60,518 nucleotides of DNA from positions 174,687 to 235,204 of the forward strand of contig CACRSC010000037.1 of NCBI GenBank assembly GCA_902651635.1, in the 5' to 3' direction. The first letter of the stretch is position 1, and each line of letters begins with the position of its first letter. Shown here piece after piece: positions 1-10,447 of the stretch. The translations under genes and the position numbers were made by a program. This DNA comes from Mastigamoeba balamuthi (taxonomy: Eukaryota; Evosea; Mastigamoebida; Mastigamoebidae). The notes under the pieces were generated by a model. That model did no database searches. It was not told the DNA's origin and saw only the letters and a program-made list of their open reading frames with translations.

Positions 1-43
1 TCCCACCTGGGATATCACTCCAGTGCACTCCTGCTTGATGTAG

Positions 44-673
44 CTAGAGACTGTGGCCAAGGCTCTTCCTTCCATTGATGGAGGCAACCACCAGGTCGAT
101 CTGGGCATCAGTCATCTTGTCCTCCAACTTCCAGAGGGCGAGGACTTCCTTTGGGATGACGAGCTGGGGTGCTATGGGTCCTGCTGGTATGGCCAGAGGC
201 AGGGCTTCCAGAGGCCTCTGAACTGTCTTGAGCACTGGTCCCAGGTAGTCTCCGGACCCGAGATGCTCTATGGCCTCCTTGTACCTCGTCTCAATGCTGC
301 TCTCTGCTTCCTGCAGCTCTGCTCTTCTCGCCTGGTACTTCCTGAGTGTCTGAAGTGCTGTCTGAGGTGCTGTAACACAGCTGTACCTGGGCTCCTCCGA
401 GCTCACCTGTGCTGTGAGCTCCAGCTTCTCCTTCTGCAGTGCTATGCCATCTGTCCCTGCATCACTCTGCTCTGCCTCAGATAAGCTCTCTGGCACTGCC
501 TCTGGGTCTGCTGTCCCTTCTGCATACCAGGCTTCCCCACAGACGCCCTCCTGTTGTCTTTCCTGATTCTCTGCTTCCTCTTCTCCTCTCTTCCTCTGCT
601 TGGTCCCCTGGTCCACCATAATGCCCTCCATTGCTTCAGCCACTATGGAAGTGAACTGTCTCGATTGGCTCAA
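44..673 (-). CDS. Hypothetical protein, Glu/Gln-rich with helical segment
   Basis: An open frame of 209 codons on the minus strand. I do not recognise it. The N-terminal third is rich in Glu, Gln, Arg and Ser; residues about 100-135 form a charged stretch likely to be coiled coil (TLRKYQARRAELQEAESSIE). The C-terminal part is Pro/Leu-rich and ends with a short helix. No signal peptide or membrane segment is visible. Its base composition matches the mobile-element DNA around it rather than the GC-rich host genes, and it lies next to transposase fragments, so it is probably part of a transposon gene. Splice structure is unknown, and the frame may be one exon of a longer gene running past the left edge. 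Confidence is low. Confidence 0.35.
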   Translation of the reverse strand: MSQSRQFTSIVAEAMEGIMVDQGTKQRKRGEEEAENQERQQEGVCGEAWYAEGTADPEAVPESLSEAEQSDAGTDGIALQKEKLELTAQVSSEEPRYSCVTAPQTALQTLRKYQARRAELQEAESSIETRYKEAIEHLGSGDYLGPVLKTVQRPLEALPLAIPAGPIAPQLVIPKEVLALWKLEDKMTDAQIDLVVASINGRKSLGHSL

Positions 674-879
674 GCTGCTCCTCTCTCTCTTTGATGCTGT
701 GTTTATTTTGCCAAATAATTATGTCTGTTAAAATTCAATAAAGGATTATTTTTAATGTACAAACCTATGCTGGAGCTGCCCACAACATACTGGCGTTTGT
801 TCTCTGCTGCTTTGGCCTGGCTCCACGCAGCAGTCCTGTCAGTCACCAACAGAGAAGACCATCTTCAAGATGTTTCATT

Positions 880-1104
880 CTACTTCTTGGGGCAGTGGCG
901 ACCACCCATGTGGCCAGCCCTCTGCAGGTTACACTGTGTCGAGTAGTACCTGTCACATGTTCTGCAGCGATATGGTTTGTCCTCCCCGTCCTTCCTCTCA
1001 TGTACTTGATCTGCAGCTATGTGTTTCACCTCACCTTGCTCTCCTGTTCCTGCAACATTGCCTGCTCCACTCAATCCCTTCTGCATTACTGTCTCAGTGT
1101 GCAA
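880..1104 (-). pseudogene. C2H2 zinc-finger ORF, copy 1 (transposon fragment)
   Basis: A 74-codon frame containing GEDKPYRCRTCDRYY followed by CNLQRAGHMGGRHC. This matches the C2H2 pattern Y-x-C-x2-C-x3-Y...L...H-x4-H with a two-residue insertion before the first His, preceded by the usual linker-like GEDKP. The same ORF recurs in the next unit of the tandem duplication. It is likely one exon of a transposon-encoded DNA-binding protein. The opposite strand is also open, so coding sense rests on the finger motif only. Confidence 0.4.
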
Positions 1105-1175
1105 ATGACATCAAGTGCAAATCAGCCAGCTGGCAAAATCTAGGCTGCTCACCCTCAGGCTTCACTTAGCTATGC

Positions 1176-1660
1176 AATTATTTCTGCTACGCACTGCTAC
1201 ACATACCTTTGCTGCACTGTGTAGCGGATCACCCTCTGCAACACATTGCTACATTGGCTCCACTACGCAGTGTAGTGGATGCATCCATTGCTACATGCTG
1301 CTACACCTGTCTTTGCTATGCCATGTAGCGGAGGTACCTCTGCTATGCAGCATAGCAGAGCAGATGTAGCAATGCGTAGCAGTGGTGCCTCCACTATGCT
1401 GTGTAGCAGAGGTACCTTTGCTACTCCATGTAGTGATGGTACCTCCGCTACACAGTGTAGTGGAGCCTGCATGGCAGTGCGTAGCAGAGGTATCTCTGCT
1501 ATGCATTGCTACATGCACTCCACTATGCAGCATAGCAGAGGTACCTCTGCTACACACAGCTACACAGGTGCCACTACGCTCTGCTACTGAAATTCACTTC
1601 CGCTACACTACATAGCAGAGCATGTGTAGCACTGCATAGTGGAACTGGATCTGCTACGGC
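1176..1660. repeat. Field of short inverted repeats (GTAGC/GCTAC), unit 1
   Basis: About 480 bp densely filled with overlapping imperfect palindromes built on GTAGCrGAGGTACCTCyGCTAC and shorter GCTAC...GTAGC pairs. They keep both strands open in several frames, so the ORFs here are not credible genes. The field recurs in the next duplicate unit. It could be the subterminal binding-site region of a DNA transposon. Confidence 0.75.
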
Positions 1661-1680
1661 ACATAAACGTACTTGACGTG

Positions 1681-1874
1681 GTTGGCTACCATGGTGTGGA
1701 TGCTGTCAACCAGATCATCAGCAACAACATCACTCACCACAAGTCTGCCACCTGACCAGTTCATGTCTTCTGGACTGTTCTTCAGTACTCTGTCAACAAT
1801 GCTTGGATTCTCTACAAGGCCAACATGAATGACTTGAACATCTCTTATACTGACTTCCTCTCTGCTGTTGCCCT
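1681..1874 (+). pseudogene. piggyBac-like transposase C-terminal fragment, copy 1
   Basis: This is the same coding segment as at 2771 but damaged: the Trp codon in the ATWPV motif is TGA here (CACCTGACCAG) and TGG in the second unit. The preserved residues (NNAWILYKANMND, then DFLSAVAL) match the end of the DDE_Tnp_1_7 domain. The fragment stops at the junction of the tandem duplication at 1874. Confidence 0.6.
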
Positions 1875-1957
1875 ACAACATACTGGCGTTTGTTCTCTGC
1901 TGCTTTGGCCTGGCTCCATGCAGCAGTCCTGTCGGTCACCAACAGAGAAGACCATCT

Positions 1958-2197
1958 TCAAGATGTTTCATTCCACTTCTTGGAGCAGTGGCGACCACCC
2001 ATGTGGCCAGCCCTCTGCAGGTTACACTGCATCGAGTAGTACCTGTCACACATTCTGCAGCGATATGGTTTGTCCTCCCCGTCCTTCCTCTCATGTACTT
2101 GACCTGCAGCTATGTGTTTCACCTCGCCTTGCTCTCCTGTTCCTGCAACATTGCCTGCTCCACTCAATCCCTTCTGCATCGCTGTCTCAGTGCGCAA
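1958..2197 (-). pseudogene. C2H2 zinc-finger ORF, copy 2 (transposon fragment)
   Basis: This 79-codon frame is the second copy of the finger ORF at 880-1104, with the same Cys and His residues (CRMCDRYYSMQC, then H and H) and a few substitutions such as Thr to Met. The finger residues survive in both units, although the surrounding units also carry nonsense changes in the neighbouring transposase fragment. Confidence 0.4.
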
Positions 2198-2770
2198 ATG
2201 ATGTCAAGTGCAAATCAGCCAGCTGGCAAAATCTAGGCTGCTCACCCTCAGGCTTCACTTAGCTACGCAATTATTTCCGCTATGCACTGCTACACATACC
2301 TTTGCTGCTCTGTGTAGCAGATCACTCTCTGCAACACATTACTACATTAGCTCCACTACACAGTGTAGTGGATGCATCCATCGCTACATGCCGCTACACC
2401 TGTCTTTGCTACGCCATGTAGCGAAGGTACCTCTGCTATGCAGCATAGCAGAGCAGATGTAGCAATGCGTAGCAGCGGCGCCTCCACTACGCTGTGTAGC
2501 GAAGGTACCTTTGCTACTCCATGTAGTGGTGGTACCTCCGCTACATGGTGTAGCGGAGCCTGCATGGCAGTGCGTAGCAGAGGTACCTCCGCTATGCATT
2601 GCTACATGCACTCCACTACGCAGCGTAGCAGAGGTACCTCTGCTACACACAGCTACACAGGTGCCGCTACGCTCTGCTACTGAAATTCACTTCTGCTATA
2701 CTACGTAGCAGAGCATGCATAGCACTGCATAGCAGAACTGGATCTGCTACGGCACATAAACGTACTTGAC

Positions 2771-3263
2771 GTGGTTGGCTACCATGGTGTGGATGCTGTA
2801 AACCAGATCATCAGCAACAACATCACTCACCACAAGTCTGCCACCTGGCCAGTTCATATCTTCTGGACTGTTCTTCAGTACTCTGTCAACAATGCTTGGA
2901 TTCTCTACAAGGCCAACATGAATGACTTGGACATCTCTTATACTGACTTCCTCTCTGCTGTTGCCCTGGACCTCAACTCCTGTGGCCTTTCTATGGGTCA
3001 GAGAGAAGTCACTAAATGGGTGTCATACTTGCACCCCTGGTTTCGGCCTTTCTTTGCTGCTCTTGAGACCACCTCTCTACCTGCCAATCATACTCTCGTT
3101 TCTTAATTGTGAGTTACCCTTTCATTTTTCCTTTTTCTCATTCTGTTTAGGTCAAATCCCATCAAAAGTGGCAAGTGTGCTGCCTGTAAATCGTCTACTG
3201 AAAAGAGAGGTTCCAGGACTACCTTTCTTTGCACCAGCAGACTCAGTGCAACCAGTGGTTTCA
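2771..3263 (+). pseudogene. piggyBac-like transposase C-terminal fragment, copy 2
   Basis: The frame contains YHGVDAVNQ, then ATWPVHIFW, then NNAWILYKANMND and DFLSAVALDL, the layout of the end of piggyBac (DDE_Tnp_1_7) transposases: G-VD..nQ, W..rlF, .NAwilYk, F...la..L. Beyond a probable short intron (GTGAGT near 3110, TTTAG near 3150), another frame gives GKCAACKSSTEKRG, resembling the cysteine-rich tail of these enzymes. The catalytic part is absent here. An AATAAA at 3296 may be its polyadenylation signal. It is a relic. Confidence 0.6.
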
Positions 3264-3295
3264 TCGTCATTGTTAGCAGGTCACTCAAACACAAC

Positions 3296-3301
3296 AATAA
3301 A
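3296..3301 (+). terminator. Candidate poly(A) signal AATAAA
   Basis: AATAAA about 30 bp beyond the cysteine-rich tail of the piggyBac-like fragment. A second ACAATAAAGTG occurs at about 3460, so the 3' end is duplicated. Confidence 0.4.
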
Positions 3302-3465
3302 GTGCCTTTTTCCCTGGGATTTTCTCTCATTTCTTTTTCTTCTTTCTCCAGATATTGTTGCATGAGTCAATAATATGCACTTCTGCACACTCCATTTCAA
3401 TACATATTTGTACGTTTTCTCATTTTTCCGTATTTGTTTTGGGTCATTTTTGCAACAATAAAGTG

Positions 3466-4043
3466 TCATTTCGACCAAAAGCCAAAATGCCCCAAATGCC
3501 CCTTTCCCTCCCTCAGGAATATCATGTACACCAGTGCTCCCTCTGGAGTGGGCTTGCATGGAATACACACAATGAAGGGCAGGTTGCTGAGGAACCCGAT
3601 CATGCTCTCATCAAGAGTGAGCCAGATGATGCCCTGCATGCTCCAGAAGCAGAAGAACAAGCACGAGAACAGGTTGGCCAAGTGGCTTTTGTCGAGGCTC
3701 TTCAGATGGTTAATGATGTTGCACCAGCAGAGCTCTGTGATGGCCCACCCAGAATGCTCATCTTGGTGATTCTGCAGGCAGTCTGTGAATGACACAGCGA
3801 CCCTGTTGCCCTGCCCAATGGTGTGCACAACGAGGCGGATGAAACTGTCAACATTCGCTGGTGAGACGCTGACTTTTGGGCCCTGTGGCCCTGCTCGCCC
3901 ACTTGCCATTGCACCAGAGAGTGTCTCGGATGTATGCCCTGAGCTCTGGTGGAAAGAGCTTCCAGAACACGGCAGACCTGCTTGGTGTTTGGCCCCCTAC
4001 TGCATGGAAGCAAAAAGATGCACATAAGGTTTGTACTTTTTCA
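3466..4043 (-). pseudogene. piggyBac-like DDE transposase fragment (second copy at 46.6-47.2 kb)
   Basis: The frame at 3466-3909 reads ...KSLDKSHLANLFS, then LTLDESMIGFLSNLP, then IPCKPTPEGALVYM. In piggyBac transposases the first catalytic Asp sits in a lsiDEsmi.f.Gr motif followed by .mP.KP.k.Gik, and this matches well. Reading rightwards (upstream) the frame changes, and a CTTCCATGCAG just outside looks like an intron acceptor. About 520 bp (3523-4043) aligns with 46695-47217 in the large element, so both derive from the same gene. It is truncated on both sides and not functional. Confidence 0.6.
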
Positions 4044-4896
4044 CATGCAGTACATGTTTTGGGTGGGCTCACTGATATCAGAGCAATAAAGTTCTGTGTT
4101 TCTGAGCACGGAGGGAGCGACGTCATTCGCCGGGGCGGAGTCAATTGAACGGGAGGAGCACAGGTCCAGCAGGATTTTCCGCTGACGTCCGTCCTTATCC
4201 ATAACAGAATGACCTTTCTTTGCGCACTATACTCTGACGTCATCCTGCACACACCGCGTGAGCACCATCAACAGGGATCATTGTACAGTGCGAAGTGATC
4301 GACAGTTGATTCTGAGTGCATCATGTGCCAGGAAGCGAAGAGCACAACACGTCAGCCGTGACGCCAGTTTGGCCACCACTTTCCCGACAGCCGGAAAACA
4401 AACTGCACGTGCCGGCGAACAAACCCCGCTGCACAAGCCGGCGGCTGTTGTCTTCACACTGGGACCATTCAGTGGAGCTGCTGCTGTGCTGCCCGTGGCA
4501 TGAGGGCGTCACCCGCTGTCGCACGACGAGCAGGCAAGACAAGAACGTCCGCTCCAGCAGCCGTCCACGCTGCGGGGCCCAGTGCGGGCGCATTGCGGCA
4601 CCTCTGCAGCAAGTCGCGCAGATGCTTCAAGTATGGCGCCGCGATGAGGTGGACCTCGAGCGTGTCCGCCAGGGGGTTGGCAGAGCCAGCCAACGTAACG
4701 TCCGAATAATAAAGAGAAAGACACAACAGGCTTTGATCGTTTCACAAAGCCATTCAGTGGCCGCATTTCATGTTTTCGCACCAATGGTGTCACGCACCCT
4801 GGCGTTAGACCTTCCCCCACCCCCGTGACCGCAGTTTGCCACAGTCTGTCACAGTCTGAAGCGCAACCACAACTTCACGTTGTTGATACGTCTGTT
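4044..4896. other. Intergenic; GC-rich remnant without recognisable gene
   Basis: Composition changes abruptly from transposon DNA to GC-rich DNA near 4100. Minus-strand frames at 4469-4726 and 4509-4820 are open but match nothing I know; one has a short Leu-rich helical stretch (YLKHLRDLLQRC). They could be a decayed exon or a long 3' trailer of the next gene. AATAAA occurs at 4084 and AATAAAGAG near 4708 on the plus strand. Confidence 0.4.
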
Positions 4897-6114
4897 CTAG
4901 GGCGATCTGCGGAACCTGCTTACCATGCTGTCGACGTCGCAGCGGTTCCACGTGGCTGTGAGCGTGTTGTTGTCGTGGACGCTGAACGTGGCGACGTAGT
5001 GGTCGCCCAGGAGCGCCAGGCCGCTGACGTACTGCCACCTGTCGGCGAACGCGAAATGGAACGACTCGCTGGCCCCCGTAAGCGCGTAGGGCGGGTCGGC
5101 CTGGAAGGTGTAGAAGAAGAAGCTGTAGTCCGCGTCGTCCTTGTAGTGCCCCACCGCGATGTAGTCGCCGTAGTCCCTGCGGTGGATGGGCACGCTGCTC
5201 GGCCGCATCGTGGTGCCCTTGTGCTGCAGCAGCCCCTTGAGCTCCGGCCACTCGGTCCTGGCCACCTCTGCGCAGGTGGAGCTCTCGCCCGCCCCGAGCG
5301 GGCACGACAGCACTACGTGGGGCTCGAGCGAGTACGACACCACGACCGTCGATGCGGGGCCCTCGGCAAACGGCACCCAGTTCTTCTCCGACTGCTGGCG
5401 CTCGTCAAACGACAGCCACGTGACCGACGGCACCTCCAGCCTCGCCAGCCCCGCCGCCGAGGCCGCCCCCGGCTCGGACGCTGCGGACGCTGCGAGGGCG
5501 CGGGCGAGGGTGGTCCTGAGGACGGCGATGCGGCGCTTGCAGTCGGTGGGCCGCATGTTGTTGACGAAGACGAGGAGGCTGCCGTCTGCGGTGACGATGC
5601 CCCGGGGGTCCTCGTACCCCGAGAACGACATCTCGCACTTGTGCTTGCCCTGCAGCGTGTCGGGCGCGTCCAGCAGCACCGCCCGGCCCGGCGCGCAGTC
5701 GGCCACGCGCCCCGCGAAGCCCGAGGCCGGCATCCGCCACGCGTGCAGCGTCACGAAGCTCGTGACCCTGTGCGTGAAGCGCACGTCGCGGTAGAGCGCC
5801 ACGACGGGGTCCCGCGGGCACCGGGCCACCGCTGCCACGCTGCCCACAGCGCTCGGGTTGAACACCACGTTGTACGGGTGCCCCGCCAGCGCCTGCCGCT
5901 CGATCGCGGGCGCCACCAGCGCCGGGGGGGCCCCGGGCGTGCTCGCGGGGCACGGGCGGGGCGCGGGCTCGGAGGCGCAGGCCGACGCGGGACCGGAGGG
6001 CTCCGGGGCGCCGGGGCTCGCGACCAGCACGAGCGTCACGACGGCGACGCACGCGGCGAACGCGAGGATGGCCGCGTAGAGCACGGGCACCCGGCGCTGC
6101 AGGAGGACGGGCAT
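4897..6114 (-). CDS. Type II membrane protein with GH43/GH130-like beta-propeller, predicted carbohydrate enzyme
   Basis: I start at the Met of MPVLLQRRVPVLYAA (6114), which places a signal anchor (LYAAILAFAACVAVVTLVLV) at residues about 11-33. An upstream in-frame Met at 6180 is possible. A Pro/Ala-rich stem follows, then a lumenal domain with FSGYEDPRGIVTADGSLLVF and EKNWVPFAEG...YSLEPHVVL. The EDPR signature and repeated beta-strand blocks are typical of five-bladed propellers of the GH130/GH43-like group, which includes mannoside phosphorylases and related mannosyltransferases. I see the fold pattern but cannot name the substrate. It probably works in the Golgi on surface glycans, like several neighbours. 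One continuous exon; stop is TAG. Confidence 0.7.
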   Translation of the reverse strand: MPVLLQRRVPVLYAAILAFAACVAVVTLVLVASPGAPEPSGPASACASEPAPRPCPASTPGAPPALVAPAIERQALAGHPYNVVFNPSAVGSVAAVARCPRDPVVALYRDVRFTHRVTSFVTLHAWRMPASGFAGRVADCAPGRAVLLDAPDTLQGKHKCEMSFSGYEDPRGIVTADGSLLVFVNNMRPTDCKRRIAVLRTTLARALAASAASEPGAASAAGLARLEVPSVTWLSFDERQQSEKNWVPFAEGPASTVVVSYSLEPHVVLSCPLGAGESSTCAEVARTEWPELKGLLQHKGTTMRPSSVPIHRRDYGDYIAVGHYKDDADYSFFFYTFQADPPYALTGASESFHFAFADRWQYVSGLALLGDHYVATFSVHDNNTLTATWNRCDVDSMVSRFRRSP

Positions 6115-7324
6115 TGCGGGTCGCAGCTGGGAACGCTGTGCTGCTGTGCTGCTGTGCTGGGTGCACTTTTCGCGAAACAAAACTGCACGTGTCGGTATCT
6201 CGCGATGATGTCACAACGCGAGGGGTGTCCCTCGTTGGGGCACCGAGGGCCCCCGCATCGGACCCAGCGGTGCCGCTGCTCTGTCGGGAGGCCCGCTTGC
6301 CCCGATGAGGGGCGATTCAAGAATCACTTTTGAGAAGAATCTGGAAGGGGCGCAATTATCTGTTTCAAAAATATTCCACACCGTAAAGATATTGTTATAG
6401 GGCGGCTTGCACACGTTGTGACGGCGATGCCCGCGAGGAATAGAGGCTTCGTTCGGTCTTCATGTCTGTGAGGCTTAAATGAAAGGAATAAAGAAGTGAA
6501 TCAGTCAAGGTGAAGCTCTGCTCTACATCACGACACGGAACTGAGGTCACACACGACCTGTTACAATATGCTCTGCCTGAACAGAATTCGAATAACACCT
6601 GTTTTATTACCCTTGTGCCTATCAACCCCCATTATAATTGGTTTGAGGTCAGGGATCCGAGTGCTTTTTTGTTTTGCTTCACGAAGCAGTTTGTGATCAC
6701 AGAGCATGAACAAGAAAAAAAGCTCGCAAGACCACAGGGACGAGCAAGAAGACCAAGAAGAAACGGAGGAGATGCAGGTCAACGAGTGGGTTGATGAGGA
6801 TGCTCATGAAGAGCCCCACCTACAGAAAAAACAAAAACTCAGAAAAGAGTATTTATCCTAAAAGTCAGCAGACACAGATAAAAAAGCAAGCATAGACAAG
6901 CTGGACACGGACCACAAACGTGGTAAAGATGAGGACTCAGATTCTGAACACTCTTGGCATGACCCTCTCAGATATCGGATCTCTACTGCAGGCAGTTGCT
7001 ATTCTGCTAGGGCTCGATAAGATCATTGCTGTCTCTATTTGATGGTCAGGCGAAAAAGTGAAATTCGGTCACAAGAGAATTCCGACAAAGCATACTACTG
7101 CAGGATTAACTTACACTTTGGTATCAACGATCCCACAGAGTGAAACACCCCTACTAGAACGCTTCCCCGTAATCAGTGGGTCCAAGGAAAGCTCAGCAGC
7201 CTGCCATTCAGGAGAGGTCTGTGCCGTCTTCCCAACAGATTACGAGCAACAGAACTCCAAATGCGATCAAAGAGAAGGAAACCTCTGTAAAAACAGCGCA
7301 GGCAACAGCAGAACCAGGAGGGCG
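6115..7324. other. Intergenic region with one small acidic ORF
   Basis: The GC-rich part nearest the propeller gene contains GGTATCTCGCGATGATG at about 6193-6209, resembling the GATAT-type motif found upstream of other genes here. The rest is AT-richer. A plus-strand ORF at 6706-6861 (51 codons, MNKKKSSQDHRDEQEDQEE...) is acidic and Gln/Glu-rich, like tails of the transposon proteins at 40-44 kb. I would not call it a gene without expression data. Confidence 0.4.
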
Positions 7325-8275
7325 TCAGACAGCGTCGATGAGCTCCTGCAGCTCGTCCTTGTCTGTGATACCGAGGTAGAGCAGTAGCATGGGGGTGTGG
7401 CGCCCAATGTCGAGCCACTCCTCGAGGCTCACGAAGCCGTTCTCGTCGACCTTGCTCGTCATCGCCTCCATCACCGCCTGCATGCGCTGCGCGCTGCCCT
7501 TGCCCATCGCGCTGGCCACGCTGAACATCTGCTCGAGGATCTTCTCTACGTTGTCCTTGTTGAGCATGTCGGCCTTGTCCGTGTCGTACACCGTGAACAG
7601 GTACCTCAGCTTGTCTTCCAGCGCCCCCTGATGTGCAGTACCAGTGTCAATAACGCAATGTCACGCATCCAGTACTCCCTCCGAGGAGGCGTATTGGACT
7701 GGCTACAATCACGACTGATCATCCATGCAGTATAGGAATAACCGCTGGCACTCCTCTCCGTTGGGGGCAGCGTACCTTGCTGAGCACCGAGAGGGCGATG
7801 GCGATCTCGCTGAAGTCAATGGTGCCGGAGTGGTTGGTGTCGAAGGCATTGAAGAAGAGGTCCTTGTTCTCGCTTGAGACGTTCTTGAGCACGGGGACCA
7901 TCTCGAAGAGCCGCGCGAACTGCGCGTGGTCGAGCTCGCCCGTACCCTCAGTGTCCAGCCGCAGGAAGCACCTGTGCAGCTCCAGCAGCTCCGCCTGCGA
8001 CAGGCACGTCTGCGCCTTGAGCGCCGCCATCTCCTCCTCCGACAGCGTCGGCTCCTCGCGCACCGGCGCCGCCGTGGCCGAGACGATCCACTCGTCGTTG
8101 TTGCGCGACCGCACCAGCGACAGCGACTCGGCCCTCCCGTGCCCGCCCCCGCCCTTGGCGTCGGACACCCTGCGCGGCCTCGACAGCGGCAGCGCGTCGG
8201 TGCGCACAGGGAACACGCCGCCCTTGCTCGACAGCATCAGCGCCCCGCCAGAGGCCCTGAGGTCCAGCACCGCCG

Positions 8276-8307
<32 letters not shown>

Positions 8308-10086
8308 GGCGCCTGTGCCTGTGCCTGCGCTTGCACCAGCGGTTGCGGCTGCTGCTGGAGCTGCTGCACTTTCCTCTGCAGCTCGGCGACGGTCTTGGCG
8401 AGGCTGTCGACGGTCTTCTTGAGCGCGTCGACCTGCGCCCGCAGCTCCAGCTCGGTCGCGCTCGGCCCTCTGCGCTCCTCCTGTGGCTCCTGCGGCACCG
8501 CCGCCCCGAGCTCCGCGACGAGCCTCCGCTCGACCTCGCCCAGCAGGCGGTGTATCGTCTCTGCGTTCAGCCCCGTGCCCTGCTGCGGCTGCTGCTGAGA
8601 CTGCTGCTGCTGCTGGGTCCGCTGTGGGGAGAGCGGCTGCCGGGACGACTCGAGGCGCGTGGTCCTGGCGACGGCGTGCGCCACGCGTGACGGCGACGAG
8701 GACCTGTCCGAAGAGCGTATCCTGTCGGCGTAGCGCAGCGTCTCGAGCGCGTCCTCGGGCGCCGTGGGCGACAGCGTGGCCAGGAAGCACAGCACCGACG
8801 CCGCTCCTGGCGCCAGGCACTCGTGCAGGTACGACGTCAGGCGGCTCTCGCGCACCGCGGACTTCCGCTCGGCCGAGGCCCCCGCGGCGGCGGCGCAGAG
8901 GCACGAGCTCAGCGACGAGAGCGACGCAGAGGTCATCGCGGCGAGCTTGGCCGCCTCGCTCGACGACGAGCGCGGCACCGAGCGGTCCGCGTGGGCCACG
9001 TCGACGACGTGCAGGCGCGACGACCGCGCGGGCCTCCCGCGGGCCCCCAGGCGCTCGACGTGGAACGTGAGGACCGTGTGCGCGTGCAGGTCCGTAACCC
9101 TGATGAGCCCCTGCGCGACGCTGCCCCACGAGGGCGTGAGCTGCTGTTGCTGCTGCCGCGTGAGCCCCAGCGGTGGGTGCGCACAGCGTCTCGACGGCCT
9201 TCTCGTTGGCGACGGGGCGCTCAGAGGCCGCGCTGAGGGCGTCCGTCTGCTGCTGCTGCTGCGGCTGCTGCGGCTGCGAGGAGGGGCGCGAGGCGGAGGA
9301 GGACGAGGGGCGCGTAGAGGCGGCCTTGGGGGCGAGCAGGTCGCGGAGGGCCTCGCCGCAGACCTCGACGTACGAGCACGAGACGCGCCACTCGTCCTCC
9401 TGCTCGGCCCGCAGCTGCGCGAACAGCGCCTCGGCCACCCGCGGTATCAGCCCCCGCTCCTCGCCTGCTCAGCAGATCGTGAGCAGTGGTTGAACGCGGC
9501 GGGCTGTCCCAGAACAGAACCCCACCGGAGAGGCAGCAAACGTCAACACCTACTTCTGGTAAAACACCGTTCCGGAAACAGAGCAGATTTCATGCCCAAA
9601 TCAGGTTAAACAATATCACGCGGGAAACAAGAATATCTGCTCCCAGAGGGGATGGCGATCCGCGAGGGGCGTACCCGTACGGCCGCGCACTGCGAACGAC
9701 TTGCCGCTGCCAGGGGCGCCGTGGACGAGGACCGCGGCGCAGCCCCGCATGCCCGCGGCGTAGCTGACCGCGGGGCGCCCGACGCACTCGAACACCTCGG
9801 CCTGCGAGGCCTCGGGGCCCAGCACGCGGTCCAGCGCGACGGCGTGCCCCTGAATCTCGACCTGCGGAATCGCGATATTCCGGAGATATTGGTTTCCGAG
9901 AATTCAAATATTTGAATTTCTGAATCTCGCGGGGCTGGGGTGGGGTCGCTGCTGCGAGAGCGGAGAGGTGGGCCGCGCGGGAAGGACCTGGGTCGGGGAG
10001 AGGATGAGGTAGGAGCCGTCCTCGCGCTCGCGCTCGTTGTACGGGCGGAACCTGGCGGCCACGATGACGTCGCGCGTCTTGGGCAT
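7325..10086 (-). CDS. Kinesin-like protein with C-terminal EF-hands, degenerate motor
   Basis: About five exons. Exon 1 (10086-9988) opens MPKTRDVIVAARFRPYNERE, the first strand of a kinesin motor. Exon 2 (about 9861-9681) has a P-loop GAPGSGKSFAV in place of GQTGSGKTyTM. The next exon (from 9464) has RGLIPRVAEALFAQL, then a polyGln/Ser insert. Frame changes near 9150-9195, consistent with a very short intron or a frameshift. The usual switch motifs are altered: SSRSH reads DLHAH and DLAGSE reads DVAHAD. A coiled coil (VDALKKTVDSLAKTVAELQ) and polyGln follow. The tail holds four EF-hand-like units; the second (DTNHSGTIDFSE) is canonical, and the last two lie in exon 7627-7325 after an intron 7775-7628. 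It may be a calcium-responsive microtubule-binding protein with weak or no motor activity. Confidence 0.75.
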
Positions 10087-10447
10087 CGGACAAACACAAC
10101 AAACACTGCGCCAAAAATAGTGCGCCGCAGATCCACCGATCTGCGGGACAGATATCGCGACAGATCTCCTCGGGTAGTGCTGAGCCGGGGATGGTTTCCC
10201 GAATTGCTGTACCATTGATTGTGTTTGCATACTGCTGACTTCCGCGGACTGTGCGGGAAAGTGGTTCCCGCTTCCTTCTCGTGTGACGTTGTCACAGCAC
10301 AAGTGCATCCGGGGACAGGGCACCTGTGCTACGCCGCCAGCACTCCTACCGCTGCTGCTGCTGCCAGGGCCACCGGCCAGCCGGCCGTGCCTGCCGCTCC
10401 GTTCCCGTCCACAGTCGACCCTGTGGCGGTACACGTGCACACACTCG
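10087..10447. promoter_or_regulatory. Intergenic between expansin-like and kinesin-like genes; promoter-like motif
   Basis: Both flanking genes run on the minus strand. About 60 bp upstream of the kinesin ATG lies GGACAGATATCGCGACAGATCTC (10145-10167), which contains the recurrent GATAT motif and two copies of GACAGAT. No other gene is convincing here. Confidence 0.4.

Larger units (their letters stand above)
782..2967. repeat. Exact head-to-tail duplication of a 1,093-bp unit
   Basis: Unit 1 spans 782-1874 and unit 2 spans 1875-2967. Every landmark compared is displaced by exactly 1,093 bp, for example ACAACATACTGG at 782 and 1875, and GTTGGCTACC at 1681 and 2774. Differences are scattered single bases. 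Unit 1 is abutted directly by unit 2, and the junction shows short homology (TGCCC before both starts). Each unit contains a C2H2 finger ORF on the minus strand, a field of short inverted repeats, and a piggyBac-like transposase C-terminal fragment on the plus strand. The array looks like unequal exchange or replication slippage inside an old transposon. Confidence 0.9.

Noticed and set aside
4825-6333. Plus-strand ORF of 502 codons over the propeller enzyme
   Set aside because: It is Arg/His/Gly-rich with no domains, typical of the antisense of GC-rich coding DNA; the minus frame has a signal anchor and family motifs.
8270-8310. CAG/CTG repeat as a special unstable element
   Set aside because: It simply encodes polyGln within the kinesin-like protein, as similar runs do in the WW-PIPK gene.
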